Source: Geobacter sp. (GTDB lineage Bacteria > Desulfobacterota > Desulfuromonadia > Geobacterales > Geobacteraceae). From it: a stretch of 64,000 nucleotides of DNA. The notes beneath the pieces are model-generated. The model saw only the letters and a list, made by a program, of their open reading frames with translations. It had not been told where the DNA came from and did not search any database. The DNA is taken from positions 124,001-188,000 of the forward strand of contig PJFC01000001.1 of NCBI GenBank assembly GCA_003574885.1. Direction: 5' to 3'. The position numbers and the translations under genes were made by a program. Within the stretch, counting starts at the first letter, position 1. The number at the start of each line of letters is the position of its first letter. Positions 15,497 to 24,297 of this stretch are shown in pieces.

Positions 15497-17121
15497 GTGA
15501 TTCCCGCTTTCTTGAAATCATACGGTCCATGGGTCACGACCGGCTCTTCTTCGAAGTTCTCCGTAGGCGGAGGTGTCGGGATTGTCCATTCAAGGGTGGC
15601 GGCCCCCCAGGGATTCCTGTCGATCGGCTCCCCTTTGAAGAGGCCCCGGAACAGGTTCACCAGCATCAGTATCAGGCCGCTCACCAGAATCCAGCTGCCG
15701 ATGGTGGAGACCAGGTTGAGGGGGGCGAACTCCGGGAGGTAGTCGTAGTAACGGCGGGGCATCCCCTTCATACCAAGCACCATCATGGTGAAGTAGGTGA
15801 TGTTGAAGCCGACGAACATCAGCACCCAGGCGACGACGGCCGGCTTTTCGGCGTAGCGGCGGCCGTAGAACTTGGGAAGCCAGTAGTGCATGGCCCCGAA
15901 GAAGGCGAAGACGGCGCCGCCGAAGATGACATAGTGGAAGTGACCGACCACGAACTGCGTGTCATGGACATGGATGTCGGTGGCGGCCGCGCCGAGGATC
16001 AGGCCGGTCAGCCCGCCGATGGAGAAGAGGAGGATGAAAGCAAGGGCGAAGAGCATGGGGGCTTCCAGGGAAATCGACCCCCGGTAGAGGGTGGAGACCC
16101 AGTTGAAGACCTTGATGGCCGAAGGAATCGCTACCACGAAGGTGAGGAAGGAAAAAACCAGGATCGCGGTGTCGCTCATCCCGCTGGTGAACATGTGATG
16201 CCCCCAGACCAGGGAACCGGCGGCGGCGATGGCAATGCTGGAAAAGGCAATCATCTTGTAGCCGAAGATCGGTTTGCGGGCAAAGGCGGGAATGATCTCG
16301 GAAATCACCCCCATCCCCGGCAGGATCATGATGTAGACTGCCGGGTGGGAATAGATCCAGAACAGGTGCTGGTACATAAGCGGGTCGCCCCCCCGTGCCG
16401 GATCGAAGAGGCCGGTGCCGAGGAACCGTTCGGCAATGATCAGTGCCAGGGTGATGCCGAGGATCGGGGTCGCCAGGATCTGCACCCAGGCGGTGGCGTA
16501 GAGCGACCAGACAAAGAGCGGCAACTTCCCCCAGGTCATCCCTTCGGCCCGCAGGCGATGGATGGTGGTGACAAAGTTGAGACCGGTAATAATAGACGAG
16601 AAGCCGACGATGAAGACACCGAAAACCGCCAGGGAGACGTTGGTGCCGGTCCGCTCGCTGAAGGGAACATAAAAGGTCCAGCCGGTGTCGGGGGGACCGC
16701 CGCCGGTGAAGAGCGAGGTGATGATTACGGCGGCACCTGCCATGTAGAGCCACCAGGAGAAGAGGTTCAGGCGGGGGAAGGCCACATCCCGTGCACCGAT
16801 CTGGATCGGCATGACCAGATTGCCGAAGGAACCTTGAAAGCCGGGGATGATGAAGAGAAAGACCATCAGCACCCCGTGGACGGTGAATACGGCGTTATAC
16901 GTCTGGGGGCCCATGATGGTCCGCCCCGGCGCCATCAGTTCGATCCGGAGCAGAACCCCGAGCACAACGGCTATCAGGAAGAAGGTGAGCACCGAATAGA
17001 AGTAGAGCAGGCCGATCCGCTTGTGATCGGTGGAAAAAATCCAGGCGGTGATGCCGGTTTTGCCGGTATCGTTCCAGAAACCGCCATTACCGGGGGGATG
17101 CACTTTTTCAGCAGAATTCAT
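15493..17121 (-). CDS. coxA: Cytochrome c oxidase subunit I, A2-type
   Basis: About 542 residues from the ATG at 17121 (GGAGTG upstream). Twelve helices with all heme/copper ligands: VHGVLMVF, WIYSHPAVYIMILPGMG, WGHHMFTSG, TQFVVGHFHYVIFGG. The D-channel glutamate of A1 oxidases (HPEVY) is replaced by Ala and preceded by the Tyr-Ser pair (YSHP), which places it in the A2 subfamily seen in caa3 enzymes of Thermus and Rhodothermus. It reduces oxygen to water while pumping protons. In a Geobacter-like anaerobe this suggests tolerance or use of low oxygen. Confidence 0.96.
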   Translation of the reverse strand: MNSAEKVHPPGNGGFWNDTGKTGITAWIFSTDHKRIGLLYFYSVLTFFLIAVVLGVLLRIELMAPGRTIMGPQTYNAVFTVHGVLMVFLFIIPGFQGSFGNLVMPIQIGARDVAFPRLNLFSWWLYMAGAAVIITSLFTGGGPPDTGWTFYVPFSERTGTNVSLAVFGVFIVGFSSIITGLNFVTTIHRLRAEGMTWGKLPLFVWSLYATAWVQILATPILGITLALIIAERFLGTGLFDPARGGDPLMYQHLFWIYSHPAVYIMILPGMGVISEIIPAFARKPIFGYKMIAFSSIAIAAAGSLVWGHHMFTSGMSDTAILVFSFLTFVVAIPSAIKVFNWVSTLYRGSISLEAPMLFALAFILLFSIGGLTGLILGAAATDIHVHDTQFVVGHFHYVIFGGAVFAFFGAMHYWLPKFYGRRYAEKPAVVAWVLMFVGFNITYFTMMVLGMKGMPRRYYDYLPEFAPLNLVSTIGSWILVSGLILMLVNLFRGLFKGEPIDRNPWGAATLEWTIPTPPPTENFEEEPVVTHGPYDFKKAGIT

Positions 17122-17269
17122 CGTCACTCCGAACAAATAACTGAACCAACCCTTAATAGCACACGAAAAAACCGGATAACAACGGATAAAACATATCTGG
17201 TTTCGGACAAAAAAATTGATTGATCCGCCTTTTTCCGCCTTTTCAGATGTGATCCGTGTTCCATTCAGC
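17122..17269 (-). promoter_or_regulatory. Intergenic region upstream of coxA with putative promoter
   Basis: Reading the minus strand, a tandem TTATCCG-TTG-TTATCCG repeat is followed by a TATTAA box (TTGTTA-N18-TATTAA), about 35 bases upstream of the coxA start. It is a plausible promoter with an adjacent direct-repeat operator for the oxidase genes. Confidence 0.4.
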
Positions 17270-18130
17270 TTATGTTTTTCGGCCCTTATGCCTGCGTCCG
17301 GTCAGGAGCAGAAAAGCGAGGAAGGCCGCCGCGCCTGTGATAACGACCGTGGCGCTCACCCGCAACAGGTTGAAGACGTAGGTCTTCTCCTTGGGATCAA
17401 AGGTGAAGCAGTACCCCACAACCTTGCGGATGGTCACTCCCACTTTCCCGTCCCGGGCCTCCAGCAGCGCCAGGGTCAGGTCCTTGGGGAGGAATGTCGT
17501 CCCATAGAGATAGCGAACGATTGTGCCATCCCGGGCAATAACGAAGCTCGCCACCGGGTGAATGAAATCCCGCTTCCCGCGCTGGAAATGGTAGCCGGCG
17601 GCATCGGTCAGCCTGCGGATGTTCCGGGCGTCACCGGTGAGAAAGCGCCAGCCGTCCTCCGGGAAAGGGGTATTCATCGAGGCAAGGTACATCCTCTTGT
17701 ATTTTGATGCCAGCGCCGGGGTCTCAGTCTCGTCGAAGCTCAAGGAAATGACCCGGTACTCCGTGCCCGGTGTCCGTTTCACTCCCGGCAGGGCACTTGC
17801 CAGCCCACCTTGCAGGAAATTGCACTCATTGGTGCAGCTGTAGTAAACGGGGAGAATGATGGTCGGCACAGTCACCAGATCGCCGAGACGGACCGGTTTG
17901 CCGGATTCATCGCGGAAGGTAAGGTCAAGGGGGATCTTTTCTCCGAGCCGCTCGGTGAGGCCGGCCTTCGCCGCAGCATCCGAAGCCAGAACCGGCCCGC
18001 CATGGTCTTGCTCAGGGAATGGTCCTTCCGTATGAGCCACAGCGATGCCCGTCAATGGAACCCAGGCCATGAGCAGCGCCGCCAGGAAAAGCCGTGAACC
18101 GGTCCGTACTGTTTTGCGTAGTCGTCCCAT
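17270..18130 (-). CDS. SCO1/SenC-type copper chaperone with C-terminal membrane helix
   Basis: About 286 residues from the ATG at 18130. Signal peptide or anchor at residues ~10-32. Thioredoxin-like SCO domain with copper motif CTNEC (CxxxC) in LPVYYSCTNECNFL and the third ligand His in KRDFIHPVASFVI. A C-terminal hydrophobic helix (SATVVITGAAAFLAFLLL) followed by a basic tail anchors it. SCO proteins load copper into CuA of subunit II, consistent with its place just upstream of coxA on the same strand. Confidence 0.9.
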   Translation of the reverse strand: MGRLRKTVRTGSRLFLAALLMAWVPLTGIAVAHTEGPFPEQDHGGPVLASDAAAKAGLTERLGEKIPLDLTFRDESGKPVRLGDLVTVPTIILPVYYSCTNECNFLQGGLASALPGVKRTPGTEYRVISLSFDETETPALASKYKRMYLASMNTPFPEDGWRFLTGDARNIRRLTDAAGYHFQRGKRDFIHPVASFVIARDGTIVRYLYGTTFLPKDLTLALLEARDGKVGVTIRKVVGYCFTFDPKEKTYVFNLLRVSATVVITGAAAFLAFLLLTGRRHKGRKT

Positions 18131-18197
18131 GTACCCGTACCCCGTGATATCTCTATCATGTATACCACGCCCCCGGCGACACGCCATGGACAGTGAT

Positions 18198-18223
18198 AAA
18201 AAAAAGGCGACCGTTGGCCGCCG
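18198..18223 (-). terminator. Rho-independent terminator after folD
   Basis: On the minus strand GGCGGCC-AAC-GGTCGCC is followed by nine Ts. It lies about 25 bases past the folD stop, behind another palindrome GAGGGAGCGCGCTCCCTC (18229-18246). Confidence 0.85.
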
Positions 18224-18246
18224 GGAAGAGGGAGCGCGCTCCCTCG

Positions 18247-19119
18247 TCAGACCAGGTTGAAGTTGTTCTGGTAGGCTACCAGCGTGTTGATCATCAAGGC
18301 GGTGACCGTCATTCGACCCACCCCGCCGGGGACAGGCGTTATCCAGGAACATTTCGGTGCGACGTGCTCGAAATCCGCGTCACCAACGATCTTGCCATTC
18401 TCCAGCCGGTTGATCCCGACGTCGATGAGAACAACCCCCTCCTTCACCATATCTTCGGTAACGAACCCCGGAATACCGACCGCCACGATTACGATGTCGG
18501 CCCGGCGCGTTTCGTCCAGAAGCAGTTCCCGGGGGGTCTCGATATGTGACAGGGTGACCGTGGCATTGCCGATGTCGAAATCGTTGGAGAGCATGATGGA
18601 TATCGGCTTGCCGACGATGTTTGACCGGCCGATGACGACGCAGTGCTTCCCGTGTACCGGTACCTGATAGAACTGCAGCAATTTGCAGATCCCGTAGGCG
18701 GTCGCCGGCCGGAACGCCTTCTGCCCCAGGGTCATCCGCCCGAAATTGGTCGGGTGGAAGCCGTCGATGTCCTTGTCGGGGGATATGGCGTTGATGATGT
18801 GCTGCTGGTTGATATGCTTGGGGAGCGGGAGCTGGACGATCACTCCGTCGGTGGTCTGATCGTTGTTGATCTCCTCGATCTTCGCCAGCAGTTCCGCCTC
18901 CCTGACCGTTTCCGGGAAACGGATCAAGTTGCTGTCGAACCCTGCCAGGGTGCTGGTGGTTATCTTCGACTTGACGTACGACTCGCTCGGCGCATGGGTG
19001 CCGACCAGGATAATGGTCATGTGCGGCTGTCGCAGGCCTGAATCCACATACCCGTCCACCTTCTTCGCTATCTCTGCGATGAGGCTCTCCGCGCATTTCT
19101 TTCCGTCCAGCAGCTTCAT
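18247..19119 (-). CDS. folD: Bifunctional methylenetetrahydrofolate dehydrogenase/cyclohydrolase
   Basis: About 290 residues; ATG at 19119 with AAAGGA upstream. FolD motifs: [21 protein letters not shown] (catalytic Tyr and Lys), [45 protein letters not shown] and [19 protein letters not shown]. It interconverts 5,10-methylene-THF and 10-formyl-THF using NADP. Monocistronic-looking with its own terminator. Confidence 0.96.
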   Translation of the reverse strand: MKLLDGKKCAESLIAEIAKKVDGYVDSGLRQPHMTIILVGTHAPSESYVKSKITTSTLAGFDSNLIRFPETVREAELLAKIEEINNDQTTDGVIVQLPLPKHINQQHIINAISPDKDIDGFHPTNFGRMTLGQKAFRPATAYGICKLLQFYQVPVHGKHCVVIGRSNIVGKPISIMLSNDFDIGNATVTLSHIETPRELLLDETRRADIVIVAVGIPGFVTEDMVKEGVVLIDVGINRLENGKIVGDADFEHVAPKCSWITPVPGGVGRMTVTALMINTLVAYQNNFNLV

Positions 19120-19261
19120 GGTATGTCGTCCTTTCTTCAAATGGGGAGAAGTGTTCCCTGGAGCGAATGTGCCCGAGAACCAGCCGCGCTAAAGAGCCAT
19201 TCATCCCAAAACCGGTAATTGAACACGGAAAATGCTTTTTTCACTTTCTTTTCTACCATAA

Positions 19262-19290
19262 AACAAAGGGGGCCACAACCGCCCCCCTGT
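19262..19290 (-). terminator. Terminator after the SrkA-like kinase gene
   Basis: Minus strand: GGGGGGC-GGTTGT-GGCCCCC followed by TTTGTTTT. It lies roughly 100 bases downstream of the kinase stop in the gap before folD. No gene was found in the rest of this 266-base gap. Confidence 0.7.
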
Positions 19291-19385
19291 CGCCAGCCAG
19301 CAGTGGCATACAGGTGCAAATCCTCTTGAGTGTGATCAAGTACGGCATTTTGACCAGGGGCAAGAGGCAACCGGTGCAAACTTCT

Positions 19386-20372
19386 TCAGGAAACTTCCAG
19401 CGGTGGTTCGGCGAGGGCCGCCAGCTGTTCCCGCAGCTGAAGGATATGCTCACCCCAGTAGCGGACGGTGTTGAACCAGGGAAAGGTCCCGGGAAAGATC
19501 GGGTCCTCCCAGCGACTGGCGAGCCAGGCGGAGTAGTGGAGCATGCGCAGGGCACGCAGCGCTTCGATCAGCCCCAATTCGCGGGGATCGAAGTCGCTGA
19601 ACTCCCGGTACCCTTCCAGCAGGGCATCCAGCTGGGCGGTCTGGCATTGCCGGTCACCGGAAAGCATCATCCAGAGATCCTGCACCGCCGGGGCCGTCCG
19701 GGCATCATCGAAATCGACGAAGTGGGGAACGCCGTCGCGCCAGAGGATGTTCCCCGCGTGGCAGTCGCCATGGGTCCTGATGCAGCGGACCTCTCCCCCA
19801 TCCGAAAAGCGCTCCTCGATCCCCGCCAGGAGCTGGTCGGTCACTGCGGTGTAGCTGGCCCGGTACTCCGCCGGGATGAAGCGCTCGCCGATCAGGGCAA
19901 CGCTGGCATGACCGAAGCTCTGGACATCAAGGGCCGGCCGGTGCCTGAAGCCATGGACCGCGCCGACGCAATGGATACGGCCGAGCATCCGGCCGAGGAT
20001 CAACAGGTTATCCAGGTTGTCGAATTCGGGGGCGTGGCCACCCTGGCGGGGATAGAGGGCAAAACCGAATCCCCCGTAGTGGAAGAGGCTCTCCCCTGCC
20101 CCGTTTCGCCACGGGGCCACCACCGAAAGCTCCTGGTCGGCCAGCTCCCGGCAGAAGGTGTGCTCCTCCCGGATCTGAAGGTCGTTCCAGCGGCCGGGGC
20201 GGTAGAATTTGGCGATGAGCGGCTGCCCCTCCTCGATCCCCACCTGGTAGACGCGGTTCTCGTAGCTGTTCAGGGGGAGGGTGCGGCAGTCGCAGCGAAA
20301 ACCCTGGCTCTCCACGGCGTCCATGATGAAATCGGGAGTGAGGGTCTGGAACGGGTGCGGGCTCTCGGGCAT
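19386..20372 (-). CDS. srkA: SrkA (YihE)-type stress response kinase
   Basis: 328 residues of the aminoglycoside-phosphotransferase-like kinase fold. Motifs: NSYENRVYQVGIEEGQPLIAKFYRPGRW (N-lobe with catalytic Lys), GFALYPRQGG, catalytic loop RTHGDCHAGNILW and metal-binding HFVDFDDARTAPAVQDLW. This matches E. coli SrkA, a Ser/Thr kinase that protects cells from stress-induced death. No membrane segment. Start is the track ATG; no strong ribosome binding site is seen. Confidence 0.88.
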   Translation of the reverse strand: MPESPHPFQTLTPDFIMDAVESQGFRCDCRTLPLNSYENRVYQVGIEEGQPLIAKFYRPGRWNDLQIREEHTFCRELADQELSVVAPWRNGAGESLFHYGGFGFALYPRQGGHAPEFDNLDNLLILGRMLGRIHCVGAVHGFRHRPALDVQSFGHASVALIGERFIPAEYRASYTAVTDQLLAGIEERFSDGGEVRCIRTHGDCHAGNILWRDGVPHFVDFDDARTAPAVQDLWMMLSGDRQCQTAQLDALLEGYREFSDFDPRELGLIEALRALRMLHYSAWLASRWEDPIFPGTFPWFNTVRYWGEHILQLREQLAALAEPPLEVS

Positions 20373-20463
20373 GGGTCACGGTTCCCTTACGAATGTATGA
20401 TCGAACAGACTTCCCCACCATACCATCAATCGCCGCCGGAACCAAGGAGAAGGGTCGTTCGCG

Positions 20464-21810
20464 TTACGATCCGCCAAATCGCTCCAGAACTCCGCAGAAC
20501 GCATCCTTGAGCGGAGTCCCGTCGATCTCCCCGATGGCATAGGATACGCGAATGATGGGTCGTGGAGCAGCCAGCAGCCGGTTCAGGTCGATGGGGGTGG
20601 CAGCGAGCACCAGATCGCACGGCACCGCCGCAATGGTGGCGGCCAGGTCCTCAACCTGGGCCGGGCTGTATCCCATGGCGGGGAGCACCGGCCCGATGTG
20701 GGGAAAGGCGGCATAGACCCCGACCAGCGACCCCCGGGCCCAAGGGCGGGGATCGACAGCCTCGGCGCCATACTGCCGGGCTGCGGCAAGGCCGGCCCCG
20801 GAAGGGAGGAAGCCATGGGTGACGGACGGGCCGTCCTCCACCACCAGGACCCGCTTCCCCCGGATTCTTTCTCCATCCGGCACGGTCACGAGCGACGCCG
20901 TCCGCACCACCATGGCCGCCGGATTCAACTTTTTTGCCGCGGCTTCCACCATCTCCGCGGCCGCCGGGCCGGCGGCATTCACCTTGTTGATTACCAGGAG
21001 CTGCGCCCGCCGCAGGTTGACCTCGCCGGGATACCAGGAGGTCTCGTGTCCCGGGCGGAGAGGGTCCGCCACCACGATCTCCAGGTCGGGGCGGAAAAAG
21101 GGGAGGTCGTTATTCCCCCCGTCCCAGATGATGATGCGCGCCTCGGCCTCGGCCCGCCGCAGGATCCGCCGGTAGTCCACCCCCGCATAGACGATGGCGC
21201 CATGCTCCAGAAGATGCTCGTACTCCTCCCGCTCCTCGATGGTACAGTGGAACCGGTCCAGGTCGGCAGGTTCCGCAAGACGCTCCACCGCCTGGGCAGC
21301 CAGGTCGCCGTAGGGCATGGGATGACGGACCACCACCGGCCGTATCCCCCGTTCCCGCAGGATATCACAGAAATAGCGGGCTACCTGGCTCTTGCCACAG
21401 CCGGTCCGGACGGCGCAGACCGACACCACCAGCCGGCGGCTCGCCAGCATGGTCGCGTCCGGGCCGATGAGGCGGAAATCGGCGCCGCAGGCGAGAACGA
21501 GGGACGCGGTGTGCATCAGCTGCTCGTGGGAGATGTCGCTGTAGGCAAAGACCACCTGCCGGACCCGGTGGCGGCTGATCAGGTCGGTAAGCCGCTCCTC
21601 GGCATAGATGGGAATCCCTTTGGGATAGAGTGGTCCCGCCAGGGTCGGAGGATAGCGCCGATCGCTGATGGAGGGGATCTGGGCCGCCGTGAACGCCACC
21701 ACCTTGAACAACGGATTGTCCCGGAAACAGCAGTTGAAGTTGTGGAAGTCCCGTCCCGCCGCCCCCATGATGAGAACCCGCGTGGGGCGGCTCGCACTGC
21801 CTCTCGCCAT
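20464..21810 (-). CDS. COG2403-type P-loop protein, cyclic 2,3-diphosphoglycerate synthase-like
   Basis: About 448 residues. The ATG at 21810 is chosen over longer starts because GGGGGGAGG lies six bases upstream. N-terminal Rossmann-like part (RVLIMGAAGRDFHNFNCCF, VVFAYSDISHEQLM), then a P-loop SVCAVRTGCGKSQVARYF, IIWDGGNNDLPFF and LLVINKVNAAG, typical of the predicted GTPase family COG2403 that also contains archaeal cyclic 2,3-diphosphoglycerate synthetase. Bacterial members have no proven function. It is divergent from a TIGR00300 gene across a 220-base region holding a 12-bp inverted repeat. Confidence 0.78.
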   Translation of the reverse strand: MARGSASRPTRVLIMGAAGRDFHNFNCCFRDNPLFKVVAFTAAQIPSISDRRYPPTLAGPLYPKGIPIYAEERLTDLISRHRVRQVVFAYSDISHEQLMHTASLVLACGADFRLIGPDATMLASRRLVVSVCAVRTGCGKSQVARYFCDILRERGIRPVVVRHPMPYGDLAAQAVERLAEPADLDRFHCTIEEREEYEHLLEHGAIVYAGVDYRRILRRAEAEARIIIWDGGNNDLPFFRPDLEIVVADPLRPGHETSWYPGEVNLRRAQLLVINKVNAAGPAAAEMVEAAAKKLNPAAMVVRTASLVTVPDGERIRGKRVLVVEDGPSVTHGFLPSGAGLAAARQYGAEAVDPRPWARGSLVGVYAAFPHIGPVLPAMGYSPAQVEDLAATIAAVPCDLVLAATPIDLNRLLAAPRPIIRVSYAIGEIDGTPLKDAFCGVLERFGGS

Positions 21811-21876
21811 GACCATCCTCCCCCCTCTCCTGACCAGCTTTACAGAACTCTCTACTTCTCCTTGCTCCCCGAACGT

Positions 21877-21919
21877 CAGGTGAATGGGAATCGGAGTGAA
21901 CGAGGTCCCCATTCACCTG
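21877..21919. promoter_or_regulatory. 12-bp perfect inverted repeat in a divergent promoter region
   Basis: CAGGTGAATGGG and its exact complement CCCATTCACCTG are separated by 19 bases, midway between the two divergent genes. The placement suggests a shared operator or a transcript hairpin in the leader of the COG2403 gene. Confidence 0.6.
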
Positions 21920-21970
21920 CCAACTGCTGGCTTAAGCGTACCACACATTGGCGACTGTCGCCGGTCCCGC

Positions 21971-21998
21971 TTGACAAATCTCCTTCCGGCGCTTTACT
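21971..21998 (+). promoter_or_regulatory. Putative sigma70 promoter of the TIGR00300 gene
   Basis: TTGACA followed after 16 bases by TTTACT, ending 33 bases before the start codon. The -35 box is perfect, the -10 box moderate. Confidence 0.5.
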
Positions 21999-22030
21999 TG
22001 TCCCATCCCCCCGACACCCAGGAGGCCATC

Positions 22031-23134
22031 ATGGCAGCCATTCCCCCCTATACCCCCCCCGGTTTCTCCCGCCCCGACCTGGCTGCTGCGCCGCCGGCCC
22101 GGACCGAACCCGCCCCGGCCGACGGCGTTCTTCCCGCCGGCTTCCACGCCACCAGCAACCACCCCGAATACGTCCACCGGGGGCATGGAGAGTGGCTGCT
22201 GGTCCGGGAGAGCCGGATGGACGCCGTTCTCATCCTGCGAGACGACATGCTTCAGGCAGTGGAGCCCCGCCACGTCAGGCAGGGGGATCCGGTCGTCATG
22301 GGACGGAGTGAGAACGGCGAAGAGGGAATCTATATCCATACCACCGGTTTCGATCCCGCCGGTCCGGCGGCGGAAGAGAAGTTCGCCTTCCGCGCCCGCG
22401 GCACCCGGGAAACCCCCTTCTCCCGCTCCTATGACGAACTGTACGACATCCTCCGCCATGACCGGGAGCACGGCTCCATCCTCTGGGTGCTCGGACCGGT
22501 CGTGGCATTCGACCGGGACAGCCGCGACGCCATGCAGTGGCTGATCGAGAATGGCTACTGCCACGCCCTGCTGGCGGGCAACGCCCTCGCTACCCACGAT
22601 ATGGAGGCTGCCCTCTTCCGCACCGGTCTCGGCCAGGACATCTACACCCAGACACTGGTTCCCGGAGGTCACTACAACCACCTGGACGCCATCAACGAGG
22701 TCCTCAGCCACGGCTCCCTGGCAAAGACCGTCGCCGACCTGGATATCCGGGACGGTATCATCCCCGCCTGCCTCCACCATTCGGTCCCTTTCGTCCTGAC
22801 CGGTTCCATCCGGGACGACGGCCCCCTTCCCGAAGTCATCACCGACAGCTGCCAGGCCCAGGATGCCATGCGCCACCAGGCACGTCGCGCCACCACCGTC
22901 ATCGCCGTTGCAACCCAGCTTCATGCCATCGCTACCGGCAACATGGTCCCCGACTACCAGGTCAAGGAGGGCGGCACTGTCCGGCCGGTATTCCTCTACA
23001 TCGTCGACATGTCCGAGTTCATCGCCGACAAGCTGGCAAACCGCGGTTCAAGCCAGGCCCGGGCCATCCTGACCAACGCCCAGGATTTCGTGGTGAACCT
23101 CCGGCATGCCCTGGAAGGATCAATTTATGGCTAG
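22031..23134 (+). CDS. TIGR00300 family (LOR/SDH domain; archaeal-type ornithine cyclodeaminase-like)
   Basis: 367 residues from the ATG at 22031 (AGGAGG, six-base spacing). After a Pro/Ala-rich 30-residue N-terminus it aligns by eye with TIGR00300 proteins: LPAGFHATSNHPEYVH, MDAVLILRDDML, ILWVLGPVVAFDRDS, CHALLAGNALATHDMEAAL, GGHYNHLDAINE, VLTGSIRDDGPLPEVITDS, and ATGNMVPDY. Relatives include archaeal ornithine cyclodeaminase and the C-terminal half of cyanobacterial AgrE/ArgZ. The usual first LOR/SDH subdomain appears to be missing, so the reaction may differ. NAD binding is likely. Divergent to the COG2403 gene. Confidence 0.82.
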   Translation: MAAIPPYTPPGFSRPDLAAAPPARTEPAPADGVLPAGFHATSNHPEYVHRGHGEWLLVRESRMDAVLILRDDMLQAVEPRHVRQGDPVVMGRSENGEEGIYIHTTGFDPAGPAAEEKFAFRARGTRETPFSRSYDELYDILRHDREHGSILWVLGPVVAFDRDSRDAMQWLIENGYCHALLAGNALATHDMEAALFRTGLGQDIYTQTLVPGGHYNHLDAINEVLSHGSLAKTVADLDIRDGIIPACLHHSVPFVLTGSIRDDGPLPEVITDSCQAQDAMRHQARRATTVIAVATQLHAIATGNMVPDYQVKEGGTVRPVFLYIVDMSEFIADKLANRGSSQARAILTNAQDFVVNLRHALEGSIYG

Positions 23135-23234
23135 AGGAGGGAATACAAGCTACGGGATTGATTGCCATCATTCCATCTGGCGGGTGGGAGAAATGGTGCG
23201 GGGCCGATCCTCATGTTTGCAGCGTATTAAGATT

Positions 23235-23645
23235 TCAGAACATGCCTAAAAGTTCTCCGAAGCTTTTTACTATCTGTCCGTGTCCTTCCTGCAGATACAA
23301 TCCAAACTGGGCTATGAGCGAATAAGCGGCCGCGAACTGGGCAAGAGCGAACCCGGCGATAGTGAACTGGCTGATGCTCACCACTCCGATCCCGAACTGG
23401 GATATTGTAATGAACCCGAATGCGAATTGTCCTATGGCAATGATCCCTTTTGCAGGGACCGGTACACGGTTAGGGCGGTACTTGAACGAAATATGGATGA
23501 GCGGCAGGCCGAACATCGTGGCCGTTGATTTCCATTCGAATCCAAATCCGTCCCATTTGTCTTTTGCGGGATACGGTGCGCCGCAGTGGGGACAGGTGAA
23601 AGCCTGCTCCGATATTTCACGGTTGCATTCACGGCAGGGTTTCAT
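23235..23645 (-). CDS. Zinc-ribbon protein with five QF-containing decapeptide repeats
   Basis: 136 residues. An N-terminal zinc ribbon (CRECNREISEQAFTCPHCGAPYP) is followed by a short beta segment and then, from about residue 68, five consecutive 10-residue units each holding the pair QF: IAIGQFAFGF, ITISQFGIGV, VSISQFTIAG, FALAQFAAAY, SLIAQFGLYL. This regular hydrophobic array looks like a small solenoid or membrane-associated hairpins. Function unknown. The gene begins a run of small minus-strand accessory genes. Confidence 0.75.
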   Translation of the reverse strand: MKPCRECNREISEQAFTCPHCGAPYPAKDKWDGFGFEWKSTATMFGLPLIHISFKYRPNRVPVPAKGIIAIGQFAFGFITISQFGIGVVSISQFTIAGFALAQFAAAYSLIAQFGLYLQEGHGQIVKSFGELLGMF

Positions 23646-23682
23646 GGCGACCTCCGATCAATCGAACGTTTTTACCGGCCAT

Positions 23683-23952
23683 TCAAAGGGGAAACTTGTG
23701 TTTCTTGCAATAAGCCCGGATAACTACTTCGGCCTGATTAAGCCGGGAGAGTTTCATGTTCCGCGTCTTGATGGACATGACATCATCCAGCGGAATCACC
23801 TCCTGACGCAGTTCCCGGGCAACTATGCCGATGTTGCCAACGATGATTTTAAGATCAGCCGGGGTATATTTCTTTATCAACGGCGGAGTCACCATGAAAT
23901 ACCCGTCAGAAATATCCTGAGCAAATTTCTTTGGATTTCCAGCGATAGCCAT
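23683..23952 (-). CDS. Hypothetical protein, 89 aa
   Basis: A soluble basic protein starting MAIAGNPKKFAQDISDGYF with three predicted helices (LKIIVGNIGIVARELRQEV, KLSRLNQAEVVIRAY). GGAGGAACC precedes the ATG. No family recognised. Neighbours are small unrelated genes on the same strand. Confidence 0.65.
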   Translation of the reverse strand: MAIAGNPKKFAQDISDGYFMVTPPLIKKYTPADLKIIVGNIGIVARELRQEVIPLDDVMSIKTRNMKLSRLNQAEVVIRAYCKKHKFPL

Positions 23953-24002
23953 GGTTCCTCCAGAAGCAGTAGTAGTTACTTATACCACGAGCAACACGTC
24001 GT

Positions 24003-24293
24003 TCAGGGAGGGCTGCTATTCTTCACGTAACGGCGTTCTCCCGAAACCGGGTCATAATGAACTTCCATGATTTGTCCGGTTTCGGGGTCCTCAAATTTTT
24101 CACCTGTCGGTTGCCACTGTCTGTCATGATCATGCTCGTTACGTCGGTAGCGCCAACGTTCAAACAGAACCGCAATTACCAGAATGCTTCCCCAGATCAG
24201 AAATGGCTGGTAGCTGCATTTATCTTGAATCAGAAATACAAGGCCAGTGACGGCGAGCGACAAGCCCAAAATGAGTAATCCAATTCGCAGCAT
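24003..24293 (-). CDS. Small membrane protein, 96 aa
   Basis: Two hydrophobic helices near the N-terminus (MLRIGLLILGLSLAVTGLVFL and FLIWGSILVIAVLFERW) and a charged C-terminal tail with DPETGQIMEVHYDPVSGERRYV, a short beta-rich motif. It starts five bases downstream of the YbjQ-like gene. Function unknown. Confidence 0.65.
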   Translation of the reverse strand: MLRIGLLILGLSLAVTGLVFLIQDKCSYQPFLIWGSILVIAVLFERWRYRRNEHDHDRQWQPTGEKFEDPETGQIMEVHYDPVSGERRYVKNSSPP

Positions 24294-24297
24294 AGAG

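Noticed and set aside
15529-17223. Plus-strand 564-aa ORF over coxA
   Set aside because: Antisense mirror of a clear coxA; Gly/Asp/His-rich composition is typical of a shadow frame.
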